Assembly (NCBI GenBank): GCA_947592005.1
Contig: CANQDJ010000004.1
Span: 1-64,000, forward strand
DNA length: 64,000 nt
Direction: 5' to 3'
Origin: an uncultured Anaeroplasma sp.
Lineage (GTDB): Bacteria > Bacillota_I > Bacilli_A > Acholeplasmatales > Anaeroplasmataceae
Shown piece by piece: positions 51,698 through 60,630 of this stretch. Made by a program: the position numbers and the translations under genes. Each line of letters starts with the position of its first letter. Position 1 is the first letter of the stretch. A model generated the notes under the pieces. That model made no database searches. It was not told where the DNA came from and saw only the letters and a list, made by a program, of their open reading frames with translations.

Positions 51698-52393
51698 TTA
51701 CAAAGTCCTTAATGCTTGTATCAAATCCGTTTTTTCTTTTGTTTTATTATCCTTTTTCTTCAATATTTTAGCCGGAACACCTCCGACAACGACACCCGAA
51801 GGAACATCATCTATCACAACAGATCCTGCCGCAACGACAGCCCCTTCTCCAATTCGACAACCTTCAATCACAACCGCATTCGCTCCGATTAATACATTAT
51901 CTTCCACAACAACCGGTTTAGCAGATGCCGGCTCAATCACTCCCGCTAAAACGGCACCAGCCCCAATATGACAATTTTTACCGACGATTGCACGACCACC
52001 CAAAACGGCTCCCATATCAATCATACTCCCTGAGCCAACCACAGCCCCGATATTAAGAATCGCGCCCATCATAATCACCGCATTCGCTCCGATTTCCACT
52101 TCTTCCCGAATAATGGCTCCCGGTTCAATTCGGGCCGGAACATGTTGAATATCCAGTAACGGAATCGCCGAATTTCTCCTATCACATTCAATATAATAAT
52201 CCAAAATATTTTCCTTCACTTTTTCGATTTGAGGCAAAAGTTCATCGGATTCCCCAAACCATATATATAAATCGGGATTCCCGAATAAATGTCCTCCCGT
52301 CAAAGATAATTCTTTATCGGATTTCATATAAATTTTTACCGGTGTTTTCTTTTTTGAATTTTTAATCTTTTCAATTATCGTATCCGCATTCAT
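51698..52393 (-). CDS. dapH: Tetrahydrodipicolinate N-acetyltransferase
   Basis: Acetyl-branch step of DAP synthesis, 231 residues. A helical N-terminal DapH domain (about 1-80) is followed by left-handed beta-helix hexapeptide repeats ([39 protein letters not shown] and others) and the C-terminal [10 protein letters not shown]. It shares four bases with the dapB end (ATGA-type coupling). Acetyl rather than succinyl use is inferred from the DapH-type N-domain and the deacetylase nearby. Confidence 0.93.
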   Translation of the reverse strand: MNADTIIEKIKNSKKKTPVKIYMKSDKELSLTGGHLFGNPDLYIWFGESDELLPQIEKVKENILDYYIECDRRNSAIPLLDIQHVPARIEPGAIIREEVEIGANAVIMMGAILNIGAVVGSGSMIDMGAVLGGRAIVGKNCHIGAGAVLAGVIEPASAKPVVVEDNVLIGANAVVIEGCRIGEGAVVAAGSVVIDDVPSGVVVGGVPAKILKKKDNKTKEKTDLIQALRTL

Positions 52394-53106
52394 TTTTTAT
52401 CTCCAAACAATACATCTTCCATAGAATAATATCCAATCGGTTTGAAACACAACCATCTCGCCGCCTTAATCGCTCCGACCGCAAAAATCTTTTTAGAATG
52501 AGCGAAATGTCGAAGAACGATTCCCTCGTCTTCGCCGCAATACAAAATCTCATGTTCCCCGACAATCGTTCCTCCTCGAATGGAATGAATACCGATATCT
52601 TTCGGCTTTCTTTGACAATTCCCTTCTCTTCCGTAAATCGGTTGAAAATCGGTTTGTTCCAAAATACTATTTAATAACATTTTGGCAGTCCCAGAAGGAG
52701 CGTCTACTTTGTGATGATGATGTGCCTCTATGATCTCAATATCGAAATCATTCATTAAAATCGGCGTAATCTCTTTAACCAGTCGATTCAACAAAATAAT
52801 TCCCATCGAAAAATTGGCACTCCGTAAAACAGGAGTATATCTCGCAAGATCTTCTATCTTTTTTAACTGTTCCTCCGAATATCCCGTCGTTGCGAAAACA
52901 ACGGGTTTCTTATGCATTTTGGCATAATCGTAAATCATATCCAAATTTGCCGGATTGGAAAAATCTATAATGATATCAAACTCTTTTTTCGATTCAAACA
53001 AATTCTTTGTTTCGCATTCAATAGAAACAACTTCACTTAATTCCTCTTTCAATTCTTCACAAAGAATTTTTCCCATTGCCCCATAACCAACAACACATAC
53101 TTTCAT
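52390..53106 (-). CDS. dapB: 4-hydroxy-tetrahydrodipicolinate reductase
   Basis: NAD(P)H enzyme, 238 residues. [13 protein letters not shown] binds the cofactor, and [19 protein letters not shown] (near 130-148) contains the catalytic His and Lys. [11 protein letters not shown] and the C-terminal [21 protein letters not shown] are family features. It overlaps both neighbours by four bases (dapA upstream, dapH downstream). Confidence 0.95.
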   Translation of the reverse strand: MKVCVVGYGAMGKILCEELKEELSEVVSIECETKNLFESKKEFDIIIDFSNPANLDMIYDYAKMHKKPVVFATTGYSEEQLKKIEDLARYTPVLRSANFSMGIILLNRLVKEITPILMNDFDIEIIEAHHHHKVDAPSGTAKMLLNSILEQTDFQPIYGREGNCQRKPKDIGIHSIRGGTIVGEHEILYCGEDEGIVLRHFAHSKKIFAVGAIKAARWLCFKPIGYYSMEDVLFGDKK

Positions 53107-53984
53107 CGAATATTCCTCCTTGATTTATCCAAGATTTTATATAACTTTTCTTTATTTACCAAAGCCATTTCATCTAACGGCATTCGATACCCTCCGACTT
53201 CAAAACCCAAATAATTCATCGCTTCTTTAATAGGAATCGGATTCACTTCCATAAACAACGAAGAAATTAATGGTAATACTTCTTGTTGAAGTTGATTGGC
53301 TTGAATATAATTTTGTTCCAAACACAATTTTACAATTTCCGCCGTCGTTTGCGGAGCGATATTGGCTAAAACAGAAATCACTCCACTTGCCCCAATAGAC
53401 ATCATAGGAACTATAATATCGTCATTACCAGATAACATAAAGAAATCTTCCGAAACGTATTTGGCAACCATAGAAGAATAACTTATATTTCCCGAAGCCT
53501 CTTTTATTCCGCAAATATTAGAATGCTTAGATAAAACTTCTATAGCGGAAATCGGAATAGACATACCCGTTCTTCCGGGAACATTATATAAAATAACCGG
53601 ACACAAAGAAGCATTCGCTACCATTGTAAAATGCTTAATCAAACCACTTTCATTGGTTTTATTATAATAAGGGGTAATAACCAATACATAATCCGCTCCC
53701 ATTTCCGAATATTTTTTAGACATTTTAACCGCCTTATCCGTTTCATTGGAACCGGAACCAACAATCAAAGGAACACGATGGTTTACTTTTTCTACACTAT
53801 ACCGAACAATCTTTTCCTCTTCTTCAAAACTTAAAGTAGAAGCTTCTCCCGTCGTTCCCAAAATAACAATTCCGTCGGTTTTATTTTGAATATGATATTC
53901 CAAAAGTTCCCCCAACTTATCATAATTGACTTCTCCACTCTTCTTAAATGGCGTAACCAGTGCCACAATACTTCCTTTTAACAT
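53103..53984 (-). CDS. dapA: 4-hydroxy-tetrahydrodipicolinate synthase
   Basis: Condenses pyruvate and aspartate semialdehyde, 293 residues. GTTGEASTLSFEEEEKIV (near 43), Tyr in ITPYYNKTNESGLIKHF (near 131), Schiff-base Lys in CGIKEASGNISYS (near 160) and SGNDDIIVPMMSIGASG are all canonical. It starts 7 bp inside the end of dapF. Confidence 0.96.
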   Translation of the reverse strand: MLKGSIVALVTPFKKSGEVNYDKLGELLEYHIQNKTDGIVILGTTGEASTLSFEEEEKIVRYSVEKVNHRVPLIVGSGSNETDKAVKMSKKYSEMGADYVLVITPYYNKTNESGLIKHFTMVANASLCPVILYNVPGRTGMSIPISAIEVLSKHSNICGIKEASGNISYSSMVAKYVSEDFFMLSGNDDIIVPMMSIGASGVISVLANIAPQTTAEIVKLCLEQNYIQANQLQQEVLPLISSLFMEVNPIPIKEAMNYLGFEVGGYRMPLDEMALVNKEKLYKILDKSRRNIR

Positions 53985-54790
53985 TCCGTTTTCTCCTTAT
54001 AATCACACTCAAAAACTTTCATTGCCGAACCACACATAAATACTTTATTCTTTTGAATTTCAATATCCAATTCCCCCAATTCCAAAAGAACTTTTACCTT
54101 CTTATCGGTCAATTTCAATCTCTCCGCCGTTACCACTGCGGCACAGCACCCCGTTCCGCAAGAAAGCGTCCAACCGACTCCTCTTTCATATGTTTTGACT
54201 CGTATCGTAGAAGAATCGATAATTTGAACAAAATCCACATTGGTTTGTTCGACAAACAACGAATGTTTACAAATGCTTTCCGCGTACTTCAATACCTCAC
54301 TATCCCAATCCGATACGAAAATCACCGTATGTACCGTTCCCATAAACAACGAATATACCGTAATTTTCAAGTCCTTTACTTCGATTGTTCTACCGAAAAA
54401 ATCCAAATTATCACTCACATGAAGCATCATATTTTGAAATATGGGACTACCCATATTCACTCGACAGGTAAATGGAAATTCTGTTAAAATCTCAATAGTC
54501 AATTTTCCCGCACCCGTAATAACATCAAATTTATTTTTTTTGACATACCCATGTTCCCAACAATATTTCGCAAAACAACGAATTCCGTTTCCACACATTG
54601 TGGCTTTTGTTCCATCGGCATTATAATATACCATTTCTAAAGGATCTCTTTTTACCGCAATAAATCCATCGGCACCGATTCCAATATGTCGATCGCATAA
54701 TTGAACCGCAAGATCCGCATACCGCATATTTTCTTTCGAATCTATAACGACAAAATCATTTCCGCAACCATGCATCTTCCAAACATTCAT
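53978..54790 (-). CDS. dapF: Diaminopimelate epimerase
   Basis: Racemises LL- to meso-DAP, 270 residues. The two catalytic cysteines are in ATMCGNGIRCFAKY (near 75) and WTLSCGTGCCAAV (near 213). MHGCGNDFVVID is the conserved start. It is the second gene of the riboswitch-controlled operon, 2 bp after lysA. Confidence 0.95.
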   Translation of the reverse strand: MNVWKMHGCGNDFVVIDSKENMRYADLAVQLCDRHIGIGADGFIAVKRDPLEMVYYNADGTKATMCGNGIRCFAKYCWEHGYVKKNKFDVITGAGKLTIEILTEFPFTCRVNMGSPIFQNMMLHVSDNLDFFGRTIEVKDLKITVYSLFMGTVHTVIFVSDWDSEVLKYAESICKHSLFVEQTNVDFVQIIDSSTIRVKTYERGVGWTLSCGTGCCAAVVTAERLKLTDKKVKVLLELGELDIEIQKNKVFMCGSAMKVFECDYKEKTEC

Positions 54791-54792
54791 AT

Positions 54793-56028
54793 CTATATCT
54801 CTCTTTCCAAAAGTTCTTTATAACTTTGCCTCTTACAAACCAATCTATCTTCTCCGTCCTCAATAAAAACAATAGCCGGAAATAACGCTTTATTATAATT
54901 ACTGCCCATTGAATACCCATACGCTCCCGTCGTATATGTAATCAATAAATCATTCGGAACTGCCATAGGAAGCGGAATATCTTCTATAATCAAATCCCCG
55001 CTTTCACAACATTTCCCCGCTATCGTAACAATATGATTTTTTAATTCATTTTCCTTACCGACAATATCCGCATTATACTTTGCTTGATACAATGCCGGAC
55101 GAATATTATCCGTCATACCTCCATCAATAAAATAATACAATTTATTGGGTGTTTGTTTTAAATATCCAATCGTATATAATGTATTCCCCGCTTCCGCAAC
55201 GATACTTCTTCCCGGCTCTATACAAAGTTTCTTTATCTTTCCCTTCCATTTTCTTAAAGCACTTTCACAACCTTCAATCAACTTCTTACTTCCTTCGATA
55301 ATCGAAAAAGGTTTATCCGCTTCTGTATAACGAACACCGAATCCTCCCCCAATATTCAACACCAATGGTTTATCAAAATCCTTACTTATCGCAATACATT
55401 TATCCATAGCGGCAATATACCCCGATAGATCGAAAATCTGACTTCCTATATGTGAATGAAACCCATCGAATATTATATATTTCGAACGCAAAAAAATCTC
55501 TTTCATCTTTTGATACTCTATAGAATTATAAGAAACTCCAAACTTTGAATCCACATGAGAAGTAACAATAAATTTATGCGTATGGGCTTCAATTCCCAAA
55601 TTTAATCGAATCAAAATATGTATCGTTTTTTTTCTTTCAAAACAAATCCTTTCCAACGCTTCCAATTCCATTAAATTATCCACAACAATCGTTCCGATTC
55701 CTTCTTCCACAGCCAAAATCAACTCTTGTTCGGATTTATTATTTCCATGAAAATAAATACGATTTACAGGAAATCCCACCGCTAAAGCCGTTTGAAGTTC
55801 TCCCATAGAAACCACATCTAAAGATACTTCTTCTCTATTAATCAATCGAAGCATTTCTTTTATACAAAAAGCCTTAGAAGCATATATAATTTCCGTTTCA
55901 AATAAATCGGATTTAAAATTATTCTTATAATCTCTCAAATTCTTTTTCATTTTCGATACATCATATATATATAATGGTGTATCGTATTTTTCTTTTAATA
56001 ATCTAACATCTACATTCCCGATTTTCAT
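54793..56028 (-). CDS. lysA: Diaminopimelate decarboxylase
   Basis: PLP enzyme converting meso-DAP to lysine, 411 residues from ATG 56028, chosen for GGAGGTAATT; a TTG at 56040 overlaps this site. The PLP Lys is in IIYASKAFCIKEM (near 50), the phosphate-binding GGGFGVRYTE is near 235, and the active-site Cys in TIAGKCCESGDLI near 345. Fold-type III alanine-racemase-like barrel. First gene after the lysine riboswitch, so meso-DAP consumption and synthesis are regulated together. Confidence 0.96.
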   Translation of the reverse strand: MKIGNVDVRLLKEKYDTPLYIYDVSKMKKNLRDYKNNFKSDLFETEIIYASKAFCIKEMLRLINREEVSLDVVSMGELQTALAVGFPVNRIYFHGNNKSEQELILAVEEGIGTIVVDNLMELEALERICFERKKTIHILIRLNLGIEAHTHKFIVTSHVDSKFGVSYNSIEYQKMKEIFLRSKYIIFDGFHSHIGSQIFDLSGYIAAMDKCIAISKDFDKPLVLNIGGGFGVRYTEADKPFSIIEGSKKLIEGCESALRKWKGKIKKLCIEPGRSIVAEAGNTLYTIGYLKQTPNKLYYFIDGGMTDNIRPALYQAKYNADIVGKENELKNHIVTIAGKCCESGDLIIEDIPLPMAVPNDLLITYTTGAYGYSMGSNYNKALFPAIVFIEDGEDRLVCKRQSYKELLEREI

Positions 56029-56032
56029 AATT

Positions 56033-56064
56033 ACCTCCAAAAAAAATAAGGCTTGGTGCCTTAT
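56033..56064 (-). terminator. Lysine riboswitch terminator
   Basis: ATAAGGC, loop ACCAA, GCCTTAT, then a T-run on the minus strand that runs directly into the lysA ribosome-binding site. Confidence 0.9.
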
Positions 56065-56075
56065 CGTTTTCTCTT

Positions 56076-56233
56076 ATATCTTAGCACCTCTACATAAAGT
56101 AGGAGTGATATGAGTATTTCCCATATCCCCATAGTCTTGTATATGCCTATACAACTATTCGGCAATGGTTACCTTTCTTATGTTTCACAGAACGCCTTCT
56201 CCGCATAATACTCTTTTGCATTGCTACCTCTAA
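56076..56233 (-). ncRNA. Lysine riboswitch (L-box aptamer)
   Basis: Read on the minus strand: TTAGAGGTAGC, AAAGAGTA, GCGGAGAAGGC, GAAACATAAGAAAGG, CATTGCCGAATAG and TATGGGGATATGGG occur in the order of the L-box consensus. P1 is TTAG at about 56233 with CTAA at about 56080. GGTGC in the 3' P1 region can pair with GCACC in the terminator stem, giving a mutually exclusive antiterminator. Lysine binding should therefore stop transcription of lysA-dapF-dapA-dapB-dapH. Confidence 0.92.
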
Positions 56234-56246
56234 TGAATTTTCAATT

Positions 56247-56275
56247 ATTATACCATACTACAAAAATTTTGTCTA
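56247..56275 (-). promoter_or_regulatory. Promoter of lysine riboswitch operon
   Basis: TAGACA (56275-56270), 17 bp, TATAAT (56252-56247) with extended -10 TGGTATAAT. Confidence 0.75.
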
Positions 56276-56294
56276 TTCTTTTTCCATATCCACC

Positions 56295-57188
56295 TTAAAA
56301 TACCGATAAAAACTCTTTCGGTAATGGCGAAGATATCGAAAGAACAGCCTTAGTAATCGGGTGAATAAATTCCAATTTTATGGCATGAAGCCCCAAGCGG
56401 TGAAGTGGATCTTTCTCATACCCATATTTCTTATCTCCGACAATTCCATGACCCAAATGTTTCAGTTGAACTCGAATCTGATTCTTTCTTCCTGTATCAA
56501 TTTCTACCTCTAATAAAGAATAATCTTTATTTTGTTTCACAACTCTGTAATGCAAAACAGCCTTCAACTCGTTGGGATTTTTACTTACATACATCATTCC
56601 GTTTTCCGTTTCCGCCAAAAAATTTTGAATCGTTGCCGTAGCGGGTTCAAGTCGACCTTCCACCAACGCATAATATTGGCGAACACGAACATATTGATTC
56701 CACCGTAGCCGCAACATACTATGTATAGATTTATTTTTAGTAAAAACCAACACTCCCGATGTTTCCTTATCGATACGATGGATAATATAAACTCTTTGAT
56801 TTTTATCTTTTTCTTGAACATACCGACTAACATATCGATATGCCGTTTGTTCTTCTTTTCCGTTATCTATCGACAATAACCCTTGTGGTTTATCTATTGC
56901 GATAAAATCATCATCTTCATATAAAATAGAAAATGGCAACCTTTCTTTTTTGAATTTTGAATTTTTCTCTTCTTCTATCGGATATTTGGCTATCTTTACT
57001 TCGTCTTCCTTTTCAAGCATAAAATTATATTGCCGAACCATAACTCCATTTACCACAACCTGTCGATTGGCTAAAAGTCGTTTCACATTATTTCGGGAAG
57101 TCTTGCACTTATTTAATAAAAAAGATAAAAGTTCCTCACTATGATGAACAATAAATGTAGCGGTAAAACCATTTCTTTTATTTATCAT
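56295..57188 (-). CDS. RluC/RluD-family pseudouridine synthase
   Basis: 297 residues from ATG 57188 (GGAG seven bases upstream; TTG 57194 is in-frame but lacks spacing). N-terminal S4 RNA-binding region (LNKCKTSRNNVKRLLANRQVVVNG, about 27-50), catalytic Asp in IIHRIDKETSGVLVFTKN (near 143), and DTGRKNQIRVQLKHLGHGIVGDKKYG. A second paralogue lies at 31029. It overlaps the glpK end by 11 bp and is the last gene of the GH28-Cys protein-glpK unit. No clear terminator before the lysine riboswitch promoter. Confidence 0.88.
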   Translation of the reverse strand: MINKRNGFTATFIVHHSEELLSFLLNKCKTSRNNVKRLLANRQVVVNGVMVRQYNFMLEKEDEVKIAKYPIEEEKNSKFKKERLPFSILYEDDDFIAIDKPQGLLSIDNGKEEQTAYRYVSRYVQEKDKNQRVYIIHRIDKETSGVLVFTKNKSIHSMLRLRWNQYVRVRQYYALVEGRLEPATATIQNFLAETENGMMYVSKNPNELKAVLHYRVVKQNKDYSLLEVEIDTGRKNQIRVQLKHLGHGIVGDKKYGYEKDPLHRLGLHAIKLEFIHPITKAVLSISSPLPKEFLSVF

Positions 57189-58662
57189 TTTCAAACTCCA
57201 TACAGGCAGATATTGCCCTCTTCCAACGTTTTGTTTTAAAATCCAAATTCTTTATTTCTTGCGGTAAATAACACTCCTTTGCCCGATACAACTTACGAAT
57301 ATCTTCCAAGTCGTGAAACAAACCTTTAGAAAGCCCAACCAAATAAAACACACCCAATGCGGTGGCTTCAACGGTCGAAATGGTTTGAATTTTCTGTTTC
57401 ATTATCGAAGATTGAAATTGCATAAATCGACGATTGAAAGACGCTCCGCCATCTACACTTATCGAACGAAGTGGCATTTGTGTAGCCTCTGTCATACAAT
57501 CCAAAACATCTTTATTTAAAAAACTTACTCCTTCCAAAGTGGCCCACGCCATATCTTTTTTCGACGTATTTCGTGTTAATCCGAACATTGCCCCACGACA
57601 ATCCGCATTCCAATATGGAGCACCCAAACCGGTTAGTGCTGGAACAAAAACCAAAGAATTATCTTCTCTATCTTCAAATTCCGTATCGTCTAACGTATCT
57701 ACAATCCCCAAATTATCTTTTATAAAGGCAAACGCACTTCCGGCAACAAATACACTGCCTTCCAACGCATAATATGGTTTCCCATCTAAAACATACGCAA
57801 TCGTCGTCAATAAACCCGTCTTTGTCAAAGCAGGGTGTTTCCCTGTATTCAACAACATAAAACTTCCCGTACCATACGTTATTTTTACATCACCCATAGT
57901 AAAACAAGTATGTCCGAATAAAGAGGCTTGTTGATCCCCCGCTATCGCACATATTTCCAAATCAGCCAATCGCTTAATCCGTTCTTCTTCAATCAATCCG
58001 ATTCTTTCATTACAATTTACCACTTTCGGAAGAATAGTTTCCGAAATAGAAAACAAAGACAATAATTCCTTATCCCAACATAAATCATAAATATTAAATA
58101 ACATCGTTCGAGAAGCATTGGTATAATCCGTAATATGATATTTCCCGTTGGTCAACCGATAAACAAGCCAAGAATCCATCGTTCCGAACAAAAGCCGATT
58201 TTCTTTCATTAACGATTCGGCATTGGAAACATGATCTAATATCCAACGTATTTTACTGGCACTGAAATAAGGATTAATCAACAACCCCGTTTTCTTCCAA
58301 ACGATATCCTCATACTTCTTCTGTTTCCATTCCTCGCAAATCTCTTTCGATTGGGTCGACTGCCAAACAATAGCCGGATAAATCGGCTTCATTGTAACTT
58401 TATCCCATAACACCGTCGTTTCTCTTTGATTCGTAATCCCCACACCGAGAATATCTTTTACCGAAATATCTTTTAAATGCAATACCTCGCAACACAATTC
58501 CACTACATCTTCATAAATTCGTTCCGGATCATGTAAAATACATTCTCCTTCATAAATAGTAGGAAATGTCTTTGCGGTTTTATAAACTACATTCCCTTCT
58601 TCATCAAAAACCAACACTTTCGTAGAAGTCGTGCCCTGATCAATCGTCAATCCATATTTCAT
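57178..58662 (-). CDS. glpK: Glycerol kinase
   Basis: Phosphorylates glycerol to sn-glycerol-3-phosphate, 494 residues. The FGGY signature pieces are present: LTIDQGTTSTKVLVFDEEGN (5-24), ITNQRETTVLWD with the glycerol-site Arg-Glu, GTMDSWLVYRLT, AGDQQASLFGH and ISVDGGASFNRRFMQFQ. The usual phosphorylatable His motif of Gram-positive GlpK (HYD near 230) is not evident. No glpF or glpD adjacent; a function in lipid supply or glycerol use with the operon's glycosidase is open. Confidence 0.9.
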   Translation of the reverse strand: MKYGLTIDQGTTSTKVLVFDEEGNVVYKTAKTFPTIYEGECILHDPERIYEDVVELCCEVLHLKDISVKDILGVGITNQRETTVLWDKVTMKPIYPAIVWQSTQSKEICEEWKQKKYEDIVWKKTGLLINPYFSASKIRWILDHVSNAESLMKENRLLFGTMDSWLVYRLTNGKYHITDYTNASRTMLFNIYDLCWDKELLSLFSISETILPKVVNCNERIGLIEEERIKRLADLEICAIAGDQQASLFGHTCFTMGDVKITYGTGSFMLLNTGKHPALTKTGLLTTIAYVLDGKPYYALEGSVFVAGSAFAFIKDNLGIVDTLDDTEFEDREDNSLVFVPALTGLGAPYWNADCRGAMFGLTRNTSKKDMAWATLEGVSFLNKDVLDCMTEATQMPLRSISVDGGASFNRRFMQFQSSIMKQKIQTISTVEATALGVFYLVGLSKGLFHDLEDIRKLYRAKECYLPQEIKNLDFKTKRWKRAISACMEFENDK

Positions 58663-58678
58663 ATTAAACCCTTCTTTT

Positions 58679-59041
58679 CTACCAACTTAACTCGGATATC
58701 GCCTTTAAAATATCTTGATATTCTGTTTTTGAATCATATTTTTTCAGCAAATCCCTATATAATTTAATTTTCTTTTCCCGTTGTTGTGGTTCCAATTCAT
58801 TCAAAAAATAATCCGAAGTCTTCCCACAAGGTGTTTTACAAACCATACAATTTATTAAATATTTTTTCTTTAACTCTTCTAAAACAACTACCATTGAATC
58901 CAACGCCTTATCCTGTTGTAATGCTGAAAGAATTTCTCTTATTTTATCTTCCAAAATCCATATATCCCCTTCCGAAATCACACCATTTACCAAGGCAATC
59001 AACTTTCCCAACACTACATTTTCTTTTTCTTCCAACATCAT
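58679..59041 (-). CDS. Small three-cysteine protein of unknown function
   Basis: 120 residues, not recognised. Predicted mostly helical. A compact motif INCMVCKTPCGKTSDY (near 77-92) gives three cysteines as CxxCxxxC, suitable for a metal or Fe-S centre but one ligand short. AAAGGGAAAAG precedes ATG 59041. It lies in an operon between a GH28 glycosidase and glycerol kinase with 15-16 bp gaps, which suggests co-expression but not a function. Confidence 0.65.
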   Translation of the reverse strand: MMLEEKENVVLGKLIALVNGVISEGDIWILEDKIREILSALQQDKALDSMVVVLEELKKKYLINCMVCKTPCGKTSDYFLNELEPQQREKKIKLYRDLLKKYDSKTEYQDILKAISELSW

Positions 59042-59056
59042 ACTTTTCCCTTTCCT

Positions 59057-60358
59057 TTATCGATTATCATATCCGTCATTCAATGGATTTCTTTTTTCCA
59101 TACAAGTTATTTCACAATTCAAAAAACAAACACTCTGCACATTTTCCATAATACCATATTCCTTACATAACACCCGAACATCTTCCAAACAAATATTTTC
59201 CATCGGAGAATCTTCAAATCCCTTAATCATAAATGCTCGACTAATCCCATTATAATCTGAATCATATTCCGCTTGTACATGAGAAATTCGAATCCGTTCC
59301 ACTTTCGTATTTTTCCTATCCGAAACAGGCTGAATAAGCGTATGCCAATAGGACGGAATCTCTTTCATATCCTTTGGAATATGACATTCATTATACGATG
59401 GATTCCAATCTAAAAACAAATGAAACAAATACTTAACATTCTTCATAACCAATCGTTGTAAAACCACATCTCTAATATATCCTTTTCGATTTGGAGAAGA
59501 CTTGATTCTAAATCCACAATCCGTTCCCTCATATTCAATATCTTCTATTCGAATATCATATATTCCTCCACTTACTTCACTACCTATAGTAATACCGAAC
59601 CCCTCATACAATTTACAATTTCGAATAACAATATGATGACTCGGTCGATTCACCCGCAATCCGTCCGTATCTCTTCCCGATTTAATACTGATACTATCAT
59701 CATTACAATGAAAAACACAATTTCGAATCTCCACATATTCCGAAGAATCCACATCTATTCCGTCCGTACTGGGACTGTTTATCTTTTTGGCATCGATACA
59801 AATCCCTTCTACGATTACTTGTTCGGAATATAAAATATGAATATTCCAAAACCCCGAATCATACGAAGTAAAATCCTTCAATAAAATATTCCGACAATGA
59901 CTGACCAAAACATTACGGACTCGCTTACAATCATAATCACAAGCCCATCTTAAATCCTTATTATCATATTCTTTCCGCATTCCGCCATGCGTATCTTCTC
60001 CCCAATACTTATTCCACCAATACGGACCATTCCCATTGATACAACCCTTACCGTAAATCGTTACATTTTCCACATCTATACAATTTAATATTGCCCCATA
60101 CCAATCCATTTCAATGCCGGCTACTCTCGTCGGAATCAGCGGATATTCTTTTTCTTCGGTGGTGCCTAAAAGAACCGCTCCTTCTTCCAAACAAAGAACC
60201 ATATCGCTATGTAAAAACAGAGAGGAAACCAAATAAATCCCTTTGGTTATAACCAATTCTTTCTTTTCTTTTGCGGCAACATCGATTAAATTTTGTAATG
60301 GTTTAGTTACCAATGTCTTTCCTGTGAAATCTATATATTCCTTTGTTAAAATCCGCAT
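59057..60358 (-). CDS. GH28-family pectin hydrolase, probably cytoplasmic
   Basis: 433 residues, right-handed beta-helix. The GH28 motifs are STDGIDVDSSEYV (near 200), CNDDSISIKSGRD with the catalytic Asp pair (near 224) and FRIKSSPNRKG (near 290). The third motif is GFGITIGSEVSGG (near 262): the usual His of GHG is Phe. There is no signal peptide, so it likely acts on imported oligogalacturonides or rhamnogalacturonan fragments. Extended -10 TGTTAAAAT 24 bp upstream and AAAGGAGGGG precede ATG. First gene of a four-gene unit. Confidence 0.85.
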   Translation of the reverse strand: MRILTKEYIDFTGKTLVTKPLQNLIDVAAKEKKELVITKGIYLVSSLFLHSDMVLCLEEGAVLLGTTEEKEYPLIPTRVAGIEMDWYGAILNCIDVENVTIYGKGCINGNGPYWWNKYWGEDTHGGMRKEYDNKDLRWACDYDCKRVRNVLVSHCRNILLKDFTSYDSGFWNIHILYSEQVIVEGICIDAKKINSPSTDGIDVDSSEYVEIRNCVFHCNDDSISIKSGRDTDGLRVNRPSHHIVIRNCKLYEGFGITIGSEVSGGIYDIRIEDIEYEGTDCGFRIKSSPNRKGYIRDVVLQRLVMKNVKYLFHLFLDWNPSYNECHIPKDMKEIPSYWHTLIQPVSDRKNTKVERIRISHVQAEYDSDYNGISRAFMIKGFEDSPMENICLEDVRVLCKEYGIMENVQSVCFLNCEITCMEKRNPLNDGYDNR

Positions 60359-60376
60359 GTTACCCCTCCTTTTTTT

Positions 60377-60385
60377 ATTTTAACA
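60377..60385 (-). promoter_or_regulatory. Extended -10 promoter of GH28 unit
   Basis: TGTTAAAAT on the minus strand, with about 18 bp to ATG 60358; it directly follows the copA terminator. Confidence 0.5.
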
Positions 60386-60420
60386 TAAAAACCGGGGGCT
60401 ACTCAATATAAAATAGCCCC
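60385..60420 (-). terminator. copA terminator
   Basis: GGGGCTA/TAGCCCC with a 12-base loop, then GGTTTTTAT on the minus strand. Confidence 0.82.
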
Positions 60421-60426
60421 ACTTTC

Positions 60427-60630
60427 TTATTTTACTTCATATCCTGCCTCTTTAATTTCGGCAATCACTTTTTCTTTATCGATGAAATCTTTATATACAA
60501 TCGTAACATTTTTCTTTTCCAAAGATGCCGTTGCCGAAACAACATTCTCCACCTTTTGACAAGCCGCTTCCACATGGGCTTTACAATGATTACACATCAT
60601 TCCATCTACTTCTAATATTAACGTTTCCAT
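60427..60630 (-). CDS. copZ: CopZ-like copper chaperone, possible internal in-frame translation product of copA
   Basis: 67 residues from ATG 60630: METLILEVDGMMCNHCKAHVE, read as HMA with Cys13 and Cys16, the same numbering as Bacillus CopZ. A near-perfect ribosome-binding site AAAGGAGGATAAA lies inside the copA frame immediately before this ATG. The segment could be made both as the C-terminal domain of CopA and as a free chaperone that hands Cu(I) to CopA. Alternatively copA lost its stop codon recently, or a base was misread in this region. Confidence 0.6.
   Translation of the reverse strand: METLILEVDGMMCNHCKAHVEAACQKVENVVSATASLEKKNVTIVYKDFIDKEKVIAEIKEAGYEVK

Noticed and set aside
53960-54487. 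175-codon open frame on the plus strand
   Set aside because: Antisense to dapF, composition like a shadow frame.
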